A stretch of DNA of 46,905 bases from a virus. The stretch's first letter is position 1, and each line of letters opens with the position of its first letter. The stretch is taken from the IMG/VR virus record IMGVR_UViG_3300021962_000183, positions 1-46,905 of that record; one strand, given 5' to 3'. The notes below the pieces were generated by a model. That model saw only the letters and a program-made list of their open reading frames with translations. It was not told where the DNA came from and did no database searches. Positions 1 through 6,209 of the stretch are shown piece by piece. Made by a program: the position numbers and the translations under genes.

Positions 1-1
1 G

Positions 2-76
2 AAGGCGCTCGAGACTAGGCCTGCCGCCGGGATCTCGCGCCGTCTTTCGATTGATTGGAGCAAGGCCGCCCGCTGA
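2..76 (+). CDS. 3' end of a gene cut by the window edge
   Basis: This frame is open from the first bases to a TGA at 74-76, ten bases before the next gene's ATG at 87, the same tight spacing as the rest of the cluster. Overlapping the last five bases of the window (gaagg) with the first five makes it continue the truncated gene that starts at 46644, giving a C-terminus rich in Arg, Ala and Ser. The join is inferred from frame continuity only. With a plain end-to-end join the upstream gene would instead read into the frame of the gene at 87. Confidence 0.4.
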   Translation, partial: KALETRPAAGISRRLSIDWSKAAR

Positions 77-86
77 CTTTTTCGCC

Positions 87-587
87 ATGAAAAACACAAA
101 AAACACCGCCGCGCTTGCGGCATGCTTCGCCGGGGAGGATTGGAAGATCCTCCTGGGCGCTATCGACGGAAACGAAAAAGACCGGGCTACCCTCCTGGGC
201 TACTGCGCCGAATACGGCGCGCGACGCGGCAAGGGCGCTGCGGAATGGGCTGCCATGGAGCTGTGGGGCGGGCGGGTTGGATCCGCGCGCAAGGCCGCGG
301 ACACGGCGCGCGCCTTCCTCAAAGGGTATGATGACGGAGATCCCGCGGTTTATGACGGGATGCCTCATTACGGCGAGGGCGACACATGGAGCGCGGAGGC
401 CTTGCCCCTGGCGCTGACATGGGCTTACATTCAGCGCTTTGACGCTGCGCGCGACGCGCTGCGCGGCATGATTGACTACTCCGACTACGCTGACCTGTGC
501 GAGCTGTGCGAGGAAACGGCGCGGCAGGCATTTGATGACGCGCGCGACGGCGAGCTGATCTCGAGCGCGCAAAGCGCCATTGAATGA
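87..587 (+). CDS. hypothetical acidic helical protein (166 aa)
   Basis: No family is recognised. The 166-residue product begins MKNTKNTAAL and is rich in Ala, Asp, Glu and Tyr, with long predicted helices and a C-terminal stretch containing closely spaced Cys and Asp (around residues 135-150). The ATG at 87 is preferred over an in-frame ATG at 51 because it is followed by an A-rich AAAAACACAAAA stretch, the start signature shared by several genes here, and the extra N-terminus from 51 reads through spacer. There is no Shine-Dalgarno sequence. It leads into a run of small co-directional genes and may be an early host-interaction protein, which is inference from position only. Confidence 0.7.
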   Translation: MKNTKNTAALAACFAGEDWKILLGAIDGNEKDRATLLGYCAEYGARRGKGAAEWAAMELWGGRVGSARKAADTARAFLKGYDDGDPAVYDGMPHYGEGDTWSAEALPLALTWAYIQRFDAARDALRGMIDYSDYADLCELCEETARQAFDDARDGELISSAQSAIE

Positions 588-598
588 GACTTTTCCCC

Positions 599-901
599 AT
601 GAAAGACAAAAACGAAGACAAACGCAACGGCACGCCGCCGTTGCCCGCCGCGGACGGCATCCGCGAGATGGACAAGGCCGCGGACGCATGGGAAGCCATG
701 ATCGCGGAGGTTGACTCCAGGATCGCCCGGCTGTCCATGGACGAGCTGTCGCAGGCGCTCATGCAAGCCGCCGATCAAATCTCGGAGCACGCGCACGATT
801 GCCGCGGGGACGACTGCGAGGTGAGCTACCGCCTCGAGGCCGCCGCGGTTTACCGCGCCGCGGGGATCATCCGCAAGCTCGGGAAGGGAGGCGCGCTGTG
901 A
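599..901 (+). CDS. hypothetical protein (100 aa)
   Basis: Unknown 100-residue protein with a charged Lys/Asn-rich N-terminus (MKDKNEDKRNG) followed by an amphipathic helical body with regularly spaced Ala, Leu and Met. The ATG at 599 is preceded by TTTTCCCC with no Shine-Dalgarno and followed by an A-rich stretch, matching the starts at 87, 44188 and 44580. An in-frame ATG at 584 overlaps the previous stop and is a possible alternative. Its TGA overlaps the GTG start of the next gene, so the two are probably translationally coupled. Confidence 0.7.
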   Translation: MKDKNEDKRNGTPPLPAADGIREMDKAADAWEAMIAEVDSRIARLSMDELSQALMQAADQISEHAHDCRGDDCEVSYRLEAAAVYRAAGIIRKLGKGGAL

Positions 902-1242
902 GCTCACCTCCCGAGAAAAAGCTGTACCGCCTGCATTACGGGCGCGCAGCGGAGGTTGGCAGGCTCATGTCGCGGCTGTGCGAAGGGTCTTCCCTGTCGG
1001 ACGACGAGACTGACGCGCTCGCCTGCAGCGCCGCCGCCGTGCTGCGCGAGCTGGGCTATTTCGTCTATCTTGGCATGCCCCAGGATGCGATTGAGAGGGA
1101 CGGGCGGCTGACGCGCGCGGAGGCCGAGGATGTGATTGGGAGGCTGTCCGATTACGATCACATTTGGAGCGCGGTTAACGATGCCATTGACGACGCTATC
1201 CCGCAAGTGATCTCTGATCGCGAGAAAGGAGGTGCGGCATGA
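898..1242 (+). CDS. hypothetical protein, GTG start (114 aa)
   Basis: Unknown 114-residue helical protein. The start is taken as the GTG at 898, which overlaps the preceding stop as GTGA and has a good Shine-Dalgarno-like GGGAGG upstream; the ATG at 799 would run far into the previous gene in another frame. The sequence contains an acidic segment (SDDETDALA) and ends KGGAA, followed by an overlap with the next ATG. The junction belongs to a repeated class described in the findings. Confidence 0.65.
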   Translation: MSSPPEKKLYRLHYGRAAEVGRLMSRLCEGSSLSDDETDALACSAAAVLRELGYFVYLGMPQDAIERDGRLTRAEAEDVIGRLSDYDHIWSAVNDAIDDAIPQVISDREKGGAA

Positions 1243-1571
1243 GCCTTTACATTTTCGGCGCTAGGCTGCGCTTTTCCAATCGCGAGCCCGAGTATCGCAT
1301 GGCAAAGCCCGGTGATCTCGCGAAGCTCCGCGAGTATCTCGAGCACCCCCGAGCGGACATGCTCGTGATCGAGGCGCTGCATGGCGGCGCAAAGGTGGAG
1401 GTTGAGCGAAAGCCCGACGAGAGCCTCGGGGATATCGTGGCTTTCTGCGAGGACGAGCTGCGCCGATCCGACGAGCTGTGCATCAGCTGGGATCATGAGT
1501 GGCAGGAGGCTACCGCCAGGAGCGGCATCGCGGAGCTTGCTAGGCAGCTGGAAAGCGAGGGTGGGAGATGA
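1239..1571 (+). CDS. hypothetical protein with strong SD (110 aa)
   Basis: Unknown 110-residue protein starting MSLYIFGARLRF. It has one of the few textbook ribosome-binding sites in the window, AAAGGAGGTGCGGC directly before ATGAGC, and overlaps the previous stop by four bases. The body mixes charged and hydrophobic residues without a recognisable motif. Its own stop overlaps the next ATG (ATGA at 1568-1571), placing it inside a coupled set from 599 to 1753. Confidence 0.7.
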   Translation: MSLYIFGARLRFSNREPEYRMAKPGDLAKLREYLEHPRADMLVIEALHGGAKVEVERKPDESLGDIVAFCEDELRRSDELCISWDHEWQEATARSGIAELARQLESEGGR

Positions 1572-1753
1572 AGTCGGATCCCAAGATGGCGCTGCGCATG
1601 AGCTACCTCATGGGGCGGCGGGGAGCGCCTTGGCCGCGGGCATGGGCCCGGGCTAGGGCGCATTGGGAGGGAGCCTGTTTCGCGCGCTGCTCCAGCGCGT
1701 GGAACGCGGGCAGGCAGGATGCCGGTTTGTTTCCGCAGGAGGTGTTGCCTTAA
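1568..1753 (+). CDS. small Arg/Trp/Ala-rich protein (61 aa)
   Basis: A 61-residue product, MKSDPKMALRMSY onward, with several Trp and Arg and two Cys, of unknown function. It is accepted as a gene because its ATG overlaps the previous stop by four bases, its third codon positions are GC-rich like its neighbours, and it fills an otherwise empty stretch. A perfect hairpin (1768-1794) follows its stop. It could still be a chance frame. Confidence 0.55.
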   Translation: MKSDPKMALRMSYLMGRRGAPWPRAWARARAHWEGACFARCSSAWNAGRQDAGLFPQEVLP

Positions 1754-1767
1754 CCATGGAGCAAAAA

Positions 1768-1794
1768 TAGCCTTGATAACAACACCCAAGGCTA
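1768..1794 (+). other. perfect 8-bp hairpin between genes
   Basis: TAGCCTTG at 1768-1775 and its exact reverse complement CAAGGCTA at 1787-1794 flank an 11-base loop. No T-run follows, so it is not a standard terminator; it could be a processing or mRNA-stability element, or an operator, ahead of the gene at 1824. Confidence 0.5.
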
Positions 1795-1823
1795 CCAATT
1801 TCACCCTGAACACAAACACACAC

Positions 1824-2303
1824 ATGATAATCAAAATCGACACCAAAAACATCAATGTAACAAACGCCATAGCCGGGTTGATCAATTCGGCTTTCGAGAC
1901 GGGCATCAACCCGGCTTGGTTCAAGGTTAAGTCGCTGAAGGCTGGCGGCTTTCTTGACGCTGCATTCGCCGACGGGGAGCTGCCCACCCCGAGCGGGGAA
2001 AAGCCCAGGACTGATTGGACGCTTGGCGCGTGCCTGTATGACCACGATGCCCAGGAGGATGTAACCGCCATGATCGAGCTGACTCCCGAAATCGCTGTGA
2101 ACAGGTGGACTGCCTATGTTTCCACCGGCAATGGCGCGTTCACGCAGCGCGTGTTTGCGTTCCTTGTCTACCTGCACCTGTTGAGCGTCAGGGGAAGCGG
2201 AGATCTTTCCGAGACTGTGCTCATGGAATGGTATGAGCCCGACGGCTGCCATGACGACGCGATGGCTCAAATCGCGATCGGCGAGGACATCGTCTTTGGC
2301 TGA
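1824..2303 (+). CDS. hypothetical acidic protein (159 aa)
   Basis: Unknown 159-residue protein beginning MIIKIDTKNINVTNA. The ATG at 1824 is chosen over an upstream in-frame ATG because it sits in CAAACACACACATG, exactly the sequence before the next gene (2321-2334), and because the longer version runs through the hairpin. The N-terminus looks beta-rich with Ile/Thr/Asn, and the body carries many Asp, Glu and Thr. Base composition is less GC-rich at its start than the neighbouring genes. No catalytic motif is visible. Confidence 0.7.
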   Translation: MIIKIDTKNINVTNAIAGLINSAFETGINPAWFKVKSLKAGGFLDAAFADGELPTPSGEKPRTDWTLGACLYDHDAQEDVTAMIELTPEIAVNRWTAYVSTGNGAFTQRVFAFLVYLHLLSVRGSGDLSETVLMEWYEPDGCHDDAMAQIAIGEDIVFG

Positions 2304-2331
2304 CTCAATTCACCCCCACGCAAACACACAC

Positions 2332-2745
2332 ATGAAAGACAAGCTGATCATTGAAAACCTGAACGACGGCAACCTGCACGAGCTGCTGGCGAAAGCGCTG
2401 GCGATGCTTTCGGGCATGGGAACGGAGGAGTCCCGGGACATCATCCGCGAGGCCGTCGCCGAGTCCTATGTGGACGCTGGCTGCGGGCGGCGCTCCGATC
2501 TGACCCTGGCATGCATGTGGATCGGCAAGGCCGCATGCGAGATGGCGGAGGAGGATCACGACGAGCTCGCGTCCTTCTACACCCGCGAGGCCGAGGATGC
2601 CGGGAACAGCGACCATTCGCCCGAGGATTGCCGGCAGTGGGCTTCCGAATACGACGAGGCCGCCCGAGCCTACTCGCGGGCTGCCGCGAAGCTGTCGGAG
2701 GCCGGTGAAAGCCTCGCGTCCACCCTCGACGAGACCGACCTGTGA
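2332..2745 (+). CDS. hypothetical helical acidic protein (137 aa)
   Basis: Unknown 137-residue protein, MKDKLIIENLNDGN onward. It is strongly helical and acidic, with Asp/Glu-rich stretches (EEDHDELASFY, EDAGNSDHSPED) and two Cys around residues 48-60. It has no Shine-Dalgarno; the leader is CA-rich (CAAACACACACATG). A small acidic protein in a putative early cluster could be a DNA mimic or inhibitor, but nothing in the sequence proves that. Its stop overlaps the following GTG as GTGA. Confidence 0.7.
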   Translation: MKDKLIIENLNDGNLHELLAKALAMLSGMGTEESRDIIREAVAESYVDAGCGRRSDLTLACMWIGKAACEMAEEDHDELASFYTREAEDAGNSDHSPEDCRQWASEYDEAARAYSRAAAKLSEAGESLASTLDETDL

Positions 2746-3158
2746 GCGCCATGGAGAAGACAAACCCATCCCCGTCGGAGATCCTGTCGGCCATCGCCAC
2801 CCTCTCCAGGGTTTCCGATTGGAGCGAGGTCGTGGGCGAGATGGACGGGGTGGACGACAGGCTCTCGCATGTCCGGGGGCTCGCGGAGATCCTGTCGGAT
2901 CTCGCCCATGAGGTTTCAAACGACATTGATGCCGTGGCCTACGGCGAGCAGAAGGAGGCTAGGCAAAGCGACGAGCCCCACCGGGGCTTGATGTATGCCA
3001 ATTCCTACGCATCCAACCTGCAGGCCGCGCAGGCTAGCGCGTTTGCCGCCGCCGTGGTCTCCGCCGAGGTCGAGTACCAAGGGCTGCAGGCGGAGATCAA
3101 GGCGATCCCCGACTCCATGACGGAGGCCGATTTTGACAGGCTTCTGGGCAGGAGCTGA
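2742..3158 (+). CDS. hypothetical helical protein (138 aa)
   Basis: Unknown 138-residue protein, last gene of the left plus-strand run. The GTG at 2742 overlaps the previous stop; an ATG at 2751 (MEKTNPSPSE) is an equally possible start. Residues 35-75 (EMDGVDDRLSHVRGLAEILSD) and the C-terminal third look helical. About 105 bases downstream lies a strong rho-independent terminator that ends this transcription unit. Confidence 0.65.
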   Translation: MSAMEKTNPSPSEILSAIATLSRVSDWSEVVGEMDGVDDRLSHVRGLAEILSDLAHEVSNDIDAVAYGEQKEARQSDEPHRGLMYANSYASNLQAAQASAFAAAVVSAEVEYQGLQAEIKAIPDSMTEADFDRLLGRS

Positions 3159-3263
3159 AGCTTTCCACCCCCGGAAATCAACCCCGACTGCTGCCGAGTC
3201 GGATACATCAACAAAACCATGGCCTTATAGCACCAAAATCGACCCAGCTGGCAAACATGGCTC

Positions 3264-3293
3264 GGGGGTTCCCAAAGGAACCCCCTTTCTTTT
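3264..3293 (+). terminator. rho-independent terminator ending the left plus-strand operon
   Basis: GGGGGTTCC (3264-3272) pairs perfectly with GGAACCCCC (3277-3285) around a CAAA loop and is followed by TTTCTTTT. The T-run is only on the plus-strand side, so it stops the small-gene operon ending at 3158 rather than the opposing resolvase gene. The 100 bases before it hold a weaker hairpin (CCGACT/AGTCGG, near 3185-3205) and no gene. Confidence 0.9.
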
Positions 3294-3332
3294 AAGCGCT
3301 TTGCCGCCTCCTGGGCGTTTTCAGCCCCCGAC

Positions 3333-3803
3333 CTAGGCTGGGATACCCCCAAACCAGCCCGGATGCTGCAGGATGCGCCCCCATGGGGGCAGGATGGGTT
3401 CGGGCGAGGGGGTGGGGACTACCGCGATCACCGCGCCCTCGTTCCCGGGCTTGCACCACACCTTGCGGGCTCCGCCCGACCACACCACCGAGTCGTCCGC
3501 CCAAGCCCCCGCCGCCGTCATGGCGTCGAGCACGGCTTTGTCCAGGTTGTCCCTGTCGGGCTTGAGGGTGTGGGGTTTGCCCCACCTGGACTTGTCCTTC
3601 GTGGGCATGAAGAACACCGACTCGACGGCTACCGCGCCCTTGATGGCTACCGCCAGGTTGTTGCGGGTCTCGCGGGCTACCGCGTCCTTCCAGGCCTTCA
3701 CCTTTGGATCCGTGTTGGACACCACCCTTCCGCGGACGAAGCGCGGTCGGGGCTGTGGCTTGGGGATGCCGCGGACATGGATGACGAAGCTGGGGGGTGG
3801 CAT
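3333..3803 (-). CDS. rusA: RusA-family Holliday junction resolvase
   Basis: RusA enzymes are small homodimeric endonucleases that cut four-way DNA junctions during phage recombination and replication. The 156-residue product has the family signature at residues 81-93 (KPDRDNLDKAVLD) with acidic residues D83, D85 and D88, and a second acidic patch at D103-D104 in AWADDSVV, matching the metal-binding aspartates. The N-terminus (IHVRGIPKPQPRPR) fits the start of the fold, and the Lys/Arg-rich segment 22-45 fits DNA binding. It is transcribed alone, away from the 3804-4085 control region and opposite to the gene at 4086. It could work with the Sak4-like ATPase, nuclease and helicase encoded further right. 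Confidence 0.88.
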   Translation of the reverse strand: MPPPSFVIHVRGIPKPQPRPRFVRGRVVSNTDPKVKAWKDAVARETRNNLAVAIKGAVAVESVFFMPTKDKSRWGKPHTLKPDRDNLDKAVLDAMTAAGAWADDSVVWSGGARKVWCKPGNEGAVIAVVPTPSPEPILPPWGRILQHPGWFGGIPA

Positions 3804-3859
3804 GTGGCTGTCTACCCCGGGTGTGCCGCCTGATCAATCTTTTGCTCGCCCCTGCGGAA

Positions 3860-3949
3860 GAGGGTAGTGGACTACCCTCCCCCCCAACGGGGGGTGAGAG
3901 GGTAGGATTGTTCCCGTTAGGGGACATACTACCTTCCCGTAGGGAATCC
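3860..3949. promoter_or_regulatory. array of mutually exclusive hairpins upstream of rusA
   Basis: GAGGGTAG occurs at 3860-3867 and 3898-3905, and its complement CTACCCTC lies between them at 3872-3879, so the middle element can pair with either side. The downstream version is reinforced by CCCCCC/GGGGGG (3880-3885 with 3889-3894). GGTAG at 3901-3905 can instead pair with CTACC at 3929-3933, enclosing GTTCCC/GGGGAC. TTCCC/GGGAA (3934-3946) forms another hairpin. It lies in the 5' flank of rusA (minus) and behind the promoter at 4050, so it may be a leader-RNA switch, an attenuator or a structured origin; the strand that matters is not known. Confidence 0.6.
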
Positions 3950-4019
3950 TCGCGGCTCGCCGATGTTTACTGGGTTTTTAGCGTAGTAATTTTGAGGAAG
4001 GCTTCCTCGCGCATGGTTT

Positions 4020-4087
4020 ATTTCACGCGCAACTTCATGACAAACCCTGTTGACAGCTGGGTTTGTCATGAGGTAATTTCGTGAAAT
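4020..4087 (+). promoter_or_regulatory. nested palindromic operator around a sigma70-like promoter
   Basis: An outer inverted repeat ATTTCACG (4020-4027) / CGTGAAAT (4080-4087) encloses a perfect 12-bp inverted repeat CATGACAAACCC (4036-4047) / GGGTTTGTCATG (4059-4070). A third CGTGAAAT lies at 4113-4120. The central spacer contains a consensus -35 TTGACA (4050-4055), and TAATTT (4074-4079) could be the -10 after an 18-bp spacer, putting +1 at about the ATG at 4086 and implying a leaderless transcript. Such symmetry suggests binding of a dimeric repressor. A further near-palindrome, GAGGAAG/CTTCCTC, sits at 3994-4008. Confidence 0.65.
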
Positions 4088-4544
4088 GAAAACCGAAAAC
4101 GACCTTCCTCATCGTGAAATACATGGGGGGTCTTCCTCAAAGGAAGCACCCCACCTTCCTCGTTCCTCGAGCGTTATCCCGCTGTTCCAGGTGGTCTTGG
4201 AGCCCGACTTTTTTGACACCAAAACGCCAAGTTTTTTGGCCCGCTGCCAGCTCCCACGGGGCACCATTTCCAGCATGGCGAAGTGGCTGCTGGGGATGAT
4301 CCGGTCGGCCTCCATGGCGGTGCGCCGGTCTCGGCGTGCGAAGCCCCAGTCCAAGCCCATACCCGGGCCCACAAAGGCACAATACCAGCGGAACCACAGG
4401 GCTTCGCGGCGGCGGCGCCTGGAGGAGATCCGCCGGCGCATGCCGGATGTGGTCGACCAGGTGACGGATGCGGCCTCCAGGGCTCGGGAGGAGCGCCGGC
4501 TGCGCGGACAGCTGCGCGAGGATCGCCGCAGGGGCATACTTTGA
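4086..4544 (+). CDS. basic hypothetical protein before the tRNA (152 aa)
   Basis: Unknown protein whose C-terminal two thirds are highly basic (repeated RRSRR, ASRRRRLEEIRRR, REERRLRGQLRED) and predicted helical, suggesting nucleic-acid binding. Codon third positions are GC-rich from about 4170 onward, supporting this strand. The ATG at 4086 coincides with the predicted transcription start of the palindromic promoter, and no other ATG occurs before 4275 (MAKWLLG), the alternative start. The stop at 4542-4544 is one base from the tRNA, so both are probably cotranscribed. An antisense frame across 4109-4696 is rejected because it runs through the tRNA. Confidence 0.5.
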   Translation: MKTENDLPHREIHGGSSSKEAPHLPRSSSVIPLFQVVLEPDFFDTKTPSFLARCQLPRGTISSMAKWLLGMIRSASMAVRRSRRAKPQSKPIPGPTKAQYQRNHRASRRRRLEEIRRRMPDVVDQVTDAASRAREERRLRGQLREDRRRGIL

Positions 4545-4545
4545 C

Positions 4546-4617
4546 GGGGGATTGGCTCAATGGCTACAGCACCCGGTTTGCATCCGGGAAACGGGGGTTC
4601 GACTCCCCCATCCTCCA
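4546..4617 (+). tRNA. tRNA-Ala (anticodon TGC)
   Basis: The cloverleaf can be folded by hand. The acceptor GGGGGAT (4546-4552) pairs with ATCCTCC with a single G-T wobble at pair 3-70, the alanine identity element. The anticodon stem CCCGG/CCGGG encloses TTTGCAT, giving anticodon TGC for GCA codons. The T-arm is GGGGG-TTCGACT-CCCCC. The D-stem is three pairs with one mismatch and the variable loop has only four bases. CCA is not encoded (the sequence continues ACCC). It is followed by its own terminator. Phage tRNAs commonly supplement codons that are rare in the host. Confidence 0.93.
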
Positions 4618-4627
4618 CCCAATTGGA

Positions 4628-4659
4628 GACAGCCCGGTTCTTAGGCCGGGCTGTCTTTT
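4628..4659 (+). terminator. rho-independent terminator after tRNA-Ala
   Basis: GACAGCCCGG (4628-4637) pairs perfectly with CCGGGCTGTC (4646-4655) across an 8-base loop, followed by TTTT. The T-run is on the plus-strand side only. It ends the 4086-tRNA transcript and separates it from the convergent small-terminase gene, whose stop is about 40 bases further on. The 4660-4700 gap holds CA-repeat sequence and no gene. Confidence 0.9.
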
Positions 4660-4700
4660 CCTCGGGCGGGCGCACACACACGCGCCATGAACACACACAA

Positions 4701-5276
4701 TCACCCGCCTTCGGAAATGCTCTTGGGATCTATGTCTATGGTGTCCTTGTGGGACTTCAAGACAGTTCCGACTGTGGCCTTCATGGTCTCGAAGGTCTGC
4801 CGCCCGCGGTTGATGAACTCCTCCAGCTCCGACACCGACATCTCGGAAAGCGGCTTGTTTGTCTTCTTCAGGCCAAGCTGAAGGGATGCGGCGACCGCGG
4901 ACAGGCCGTGGCCGGATGCCTCAAGCGTCCACTTGGCGGCCTGGAACTTGACCTGCGCGGGCGCGGCGGGGTCGTTCATGAGGCTCCTGATCGTGGCCCA
5001 GGCCTGGCTTGCGCCGCTGGTCTTGATCTCGGTGTCCCGCATGAGCTCGACCTGCTCCCGGATGCGGGGGTCGGCCAGCCAAAGCTTGGCCTTTTCCCTG
5101 TCCTCGCCGACGGCCTTGGCGGCCGCAACCGCGTCGCCCCCGTTGCCGACATAGGCCTCCACGAATGCGATGTCCCTCTCCCCCAGCGGCTCTCGCTCCT
5201 CGGGTTTGACCTGAAGGCCGCCCTTCCAGGAGTCCTTGCGCTGGTTCAGGTTTGATGGTGTCTTGGGTGTGCTCAT
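4701..5276 (-). CDS. terS: terminase small subunit
   Basis: The small terminase recognises the packaging site on phage DNA and hands it to the large subunit. The 191-residue product has the usual plan: a helix-turn-helix-like N-terminal part at residues 33-75 (ERDIAFVEAYVGNGGDAVAAAKAVG, then a DPRI segment) as in phage TerS proteins, then a conserved helical region (TIRSLMNDPAAPAQVKFQAAKW, about 95-116), and a charged C-terminal tail. Its ATG overlaps the stop of the lysis gene upstream. It is the last gene of the long minus-strand operon and lies about 33 kb from the large subunit within the window, an unusual separation. Confidence 0.85.
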   Translation of the reverse strand: MSTPKTPSNLNQRKDSWKGGLQVKPEEREPLGERDIAFVEAYVGNGGDAVAAAKAVGEDREKAKLWLADPRIREQVELMRDTEIKTSGASQAWATIRSLMNDPAAPAQVKFQAAKWTLEASGHGLSAVAASLQLGLKKTNKPLSEMSVSELEEFINRGRQTFETMKATVGTVLKSHKDTIDIDPKSISEGG

Positions 5277-5719
5277 TTGGAGGTGGCCATGGTCTCGAAC
5301 CGAATGGCTGCATCATGCCTGGGGAATGGCGCCCCGCAAACCTGGAATCCGATCCGCCTAAAGGCCTCGTAGCCCATGTTGTGCGCGAGGAATACCTCGG
5401 CGGGCCTGGGCCAGCGCCCGGTGTCCTTGGCGAGCCTGTTGGCTATCATGGACAGCCAGGTCGAGGCGTACAGCCTGGACACGGAAGGATCCCATGCGTG
5501 CGAGTACGGGTGGGTGGGTTGCCCGCGCCTGCGTCGCTCGGCGGTGACGTCGCGCCACGCCGACGAATGGAACTGGTGCGGCCCCCTTGCGCGCGTGCCG
5601 TCGCCGGCCACGGACCTGTTGCCGGTCTCGACGAGCGCAAGCGCCTCGACCCAGCGATCCGGAACATCGCCTAGAGCCGTGGCTCCGGCCACTGACAGAA
5701 TTGTGTACAGCTTCCCCAT
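5273..5719 (-). CDS. lytic transglycosylase/lysozyme-like endolysin
   Basis: The 148-residue product resembles small phage muralytic enzymes with a lysozyme-like fold. After a hydrophobic N-terminus (LYTILSVAGATA, possibly a signal-arrest segment) comes WVEALALVETGNRS around residues 23-36, in which E31 is the likely catalytic glutamate, and then AGDGTRARGPHQF, matching the family's ES/TGN...GDG..A.G..Q core. The C-terminal half (PRPAEVFLAHNMGYEAF) fits the substrate-groove helices. Its start overlaps the preceding stop (TGATG), and its stop overlaps the small terminase start. It could instead be a virion-associated lysin, but its place outside the structural block favours lysis. Confidence 0.75.
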   Translation of the reverse strand: MGKLYTILSVAGATALGDVPDRWVEALALVETGNRSVAGDGTRARGPHQFHSSAWRDVTAERRRRGQPTHPYSHAWDPSVSRLYASTWLSMIANRLAKDTGRWPRPAEVFLAHNMGYEAFRRIGFQVCGAPFPRHDAAIRFETMATSK

Positions 5720-5991
5720 CAGTAGCCGTCGTATTCCAGGTCGTCGACCTCGGACTTGATGGCCTTGGACAGGCGCGGGACATCGTCCTCGTCGACTTCC
5801 TCGCCGGTCTCGTCGGTGATCGAGACCACCTCGTACTCGGCTGGCTCGAAGTGGTGGGCCTCGAAGGTGTGCGGCCGGCCGTACAGATGGCCGTCGAATG
5901 AGTCGTCCACCTTCTTCCACTCGACCTCGACCTGGACGAAGTAAAGGACCCCGCCGATCTCCACCTTCAGGTCGTGCTCGGTGCGGCTCAC
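5719..5991 (-). CDS. hypothetical acidic protein, GTG start (90 aa)
   Basis: Unknown protein with a beta-rich N-terminal half (EIGGVLYFVQVEVEW) and a very acidic C-terminal half (DETGEEVDEDDVP, SEVDDLEYDGY). The pattern of a compact domain plus acidic tail recurs in small phage proteins. The start is set at the GTG at 5991 because it overlaps the previous stop as GTGAGC and is preceded by AAAGGGGGTGTGGTC, a repeated junction sequence that includes a Shine-Dalgarno-like G-run. Confidence 0.7.
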   Translation of the reverse strand: MSRTEHDLKVEIGGVLYFVQVEVEWKKVDDSFDGHLYGRPHTFEAHHFEPAEYEVVSITDETGEEVDEDDVPRLSKAIKSEVDDLEYDGY

Positions 5992-6209
5992 GACCACACC
6001 CCCTTTGCCACAAGCCAGGCCTCGACTGTTTCGGGGTAGGAAACGCGGCCGTTTCTCTCGACAAGCTCATCACTCATCGCATCCCCAGCCTTGCGGAGCC
6101 GCTCGTTCTCGGCGCGCAGGCGGGCAATCTCCTGGTCTTTGGCCAAGCCCGGATCGGCCCCGTAAAGCATCGCCATCGCCAGCGGGATGCGGCGCCTAGT
6201 CTTGCTCAC
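5988..6209 (-). CDS. hypothetical coiled-coil protein, GTG start (73 aa)
   Basis: A 73-residue unknown protein with a basic start (SKTRRRIPLAMAML) and a short predicted coiled coil (KDQEIARLRAENERLRK, residues 24-40), ending in YPETVEAWLVAKGVWS. The GTG at 6209 overlaps the previous stop and has AAGGGGGTGCAGTC upstream, the same junction type as at 5991. Longer versions from upstream ATGs would overlap the 6206-6505 gene extensively and are rejected. The coiled coil suggests a dimer. Confidence 0.65.
   Translation of the reverse strand: MSKTRRRIPLAMAMLYGADPGLAKDQEIARLRAENERLRKAGDAMSDELVERNGRVSYPETVEAWLVAKGVWS

Noticed and set aside
4546-4617. tRNA-Ala as the phage attachment site
   Set aside because: The tRNA is complete, internal, and about 10.6 kb from the integrase, with no partial copy seen near it.
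4109-4696. Minus-strand open frame of 195 codons opposite the gene at 4086
   Set aside because: It runs through the tRNA-Ala gene and its terminator, and third-position GC supports the plus strand.
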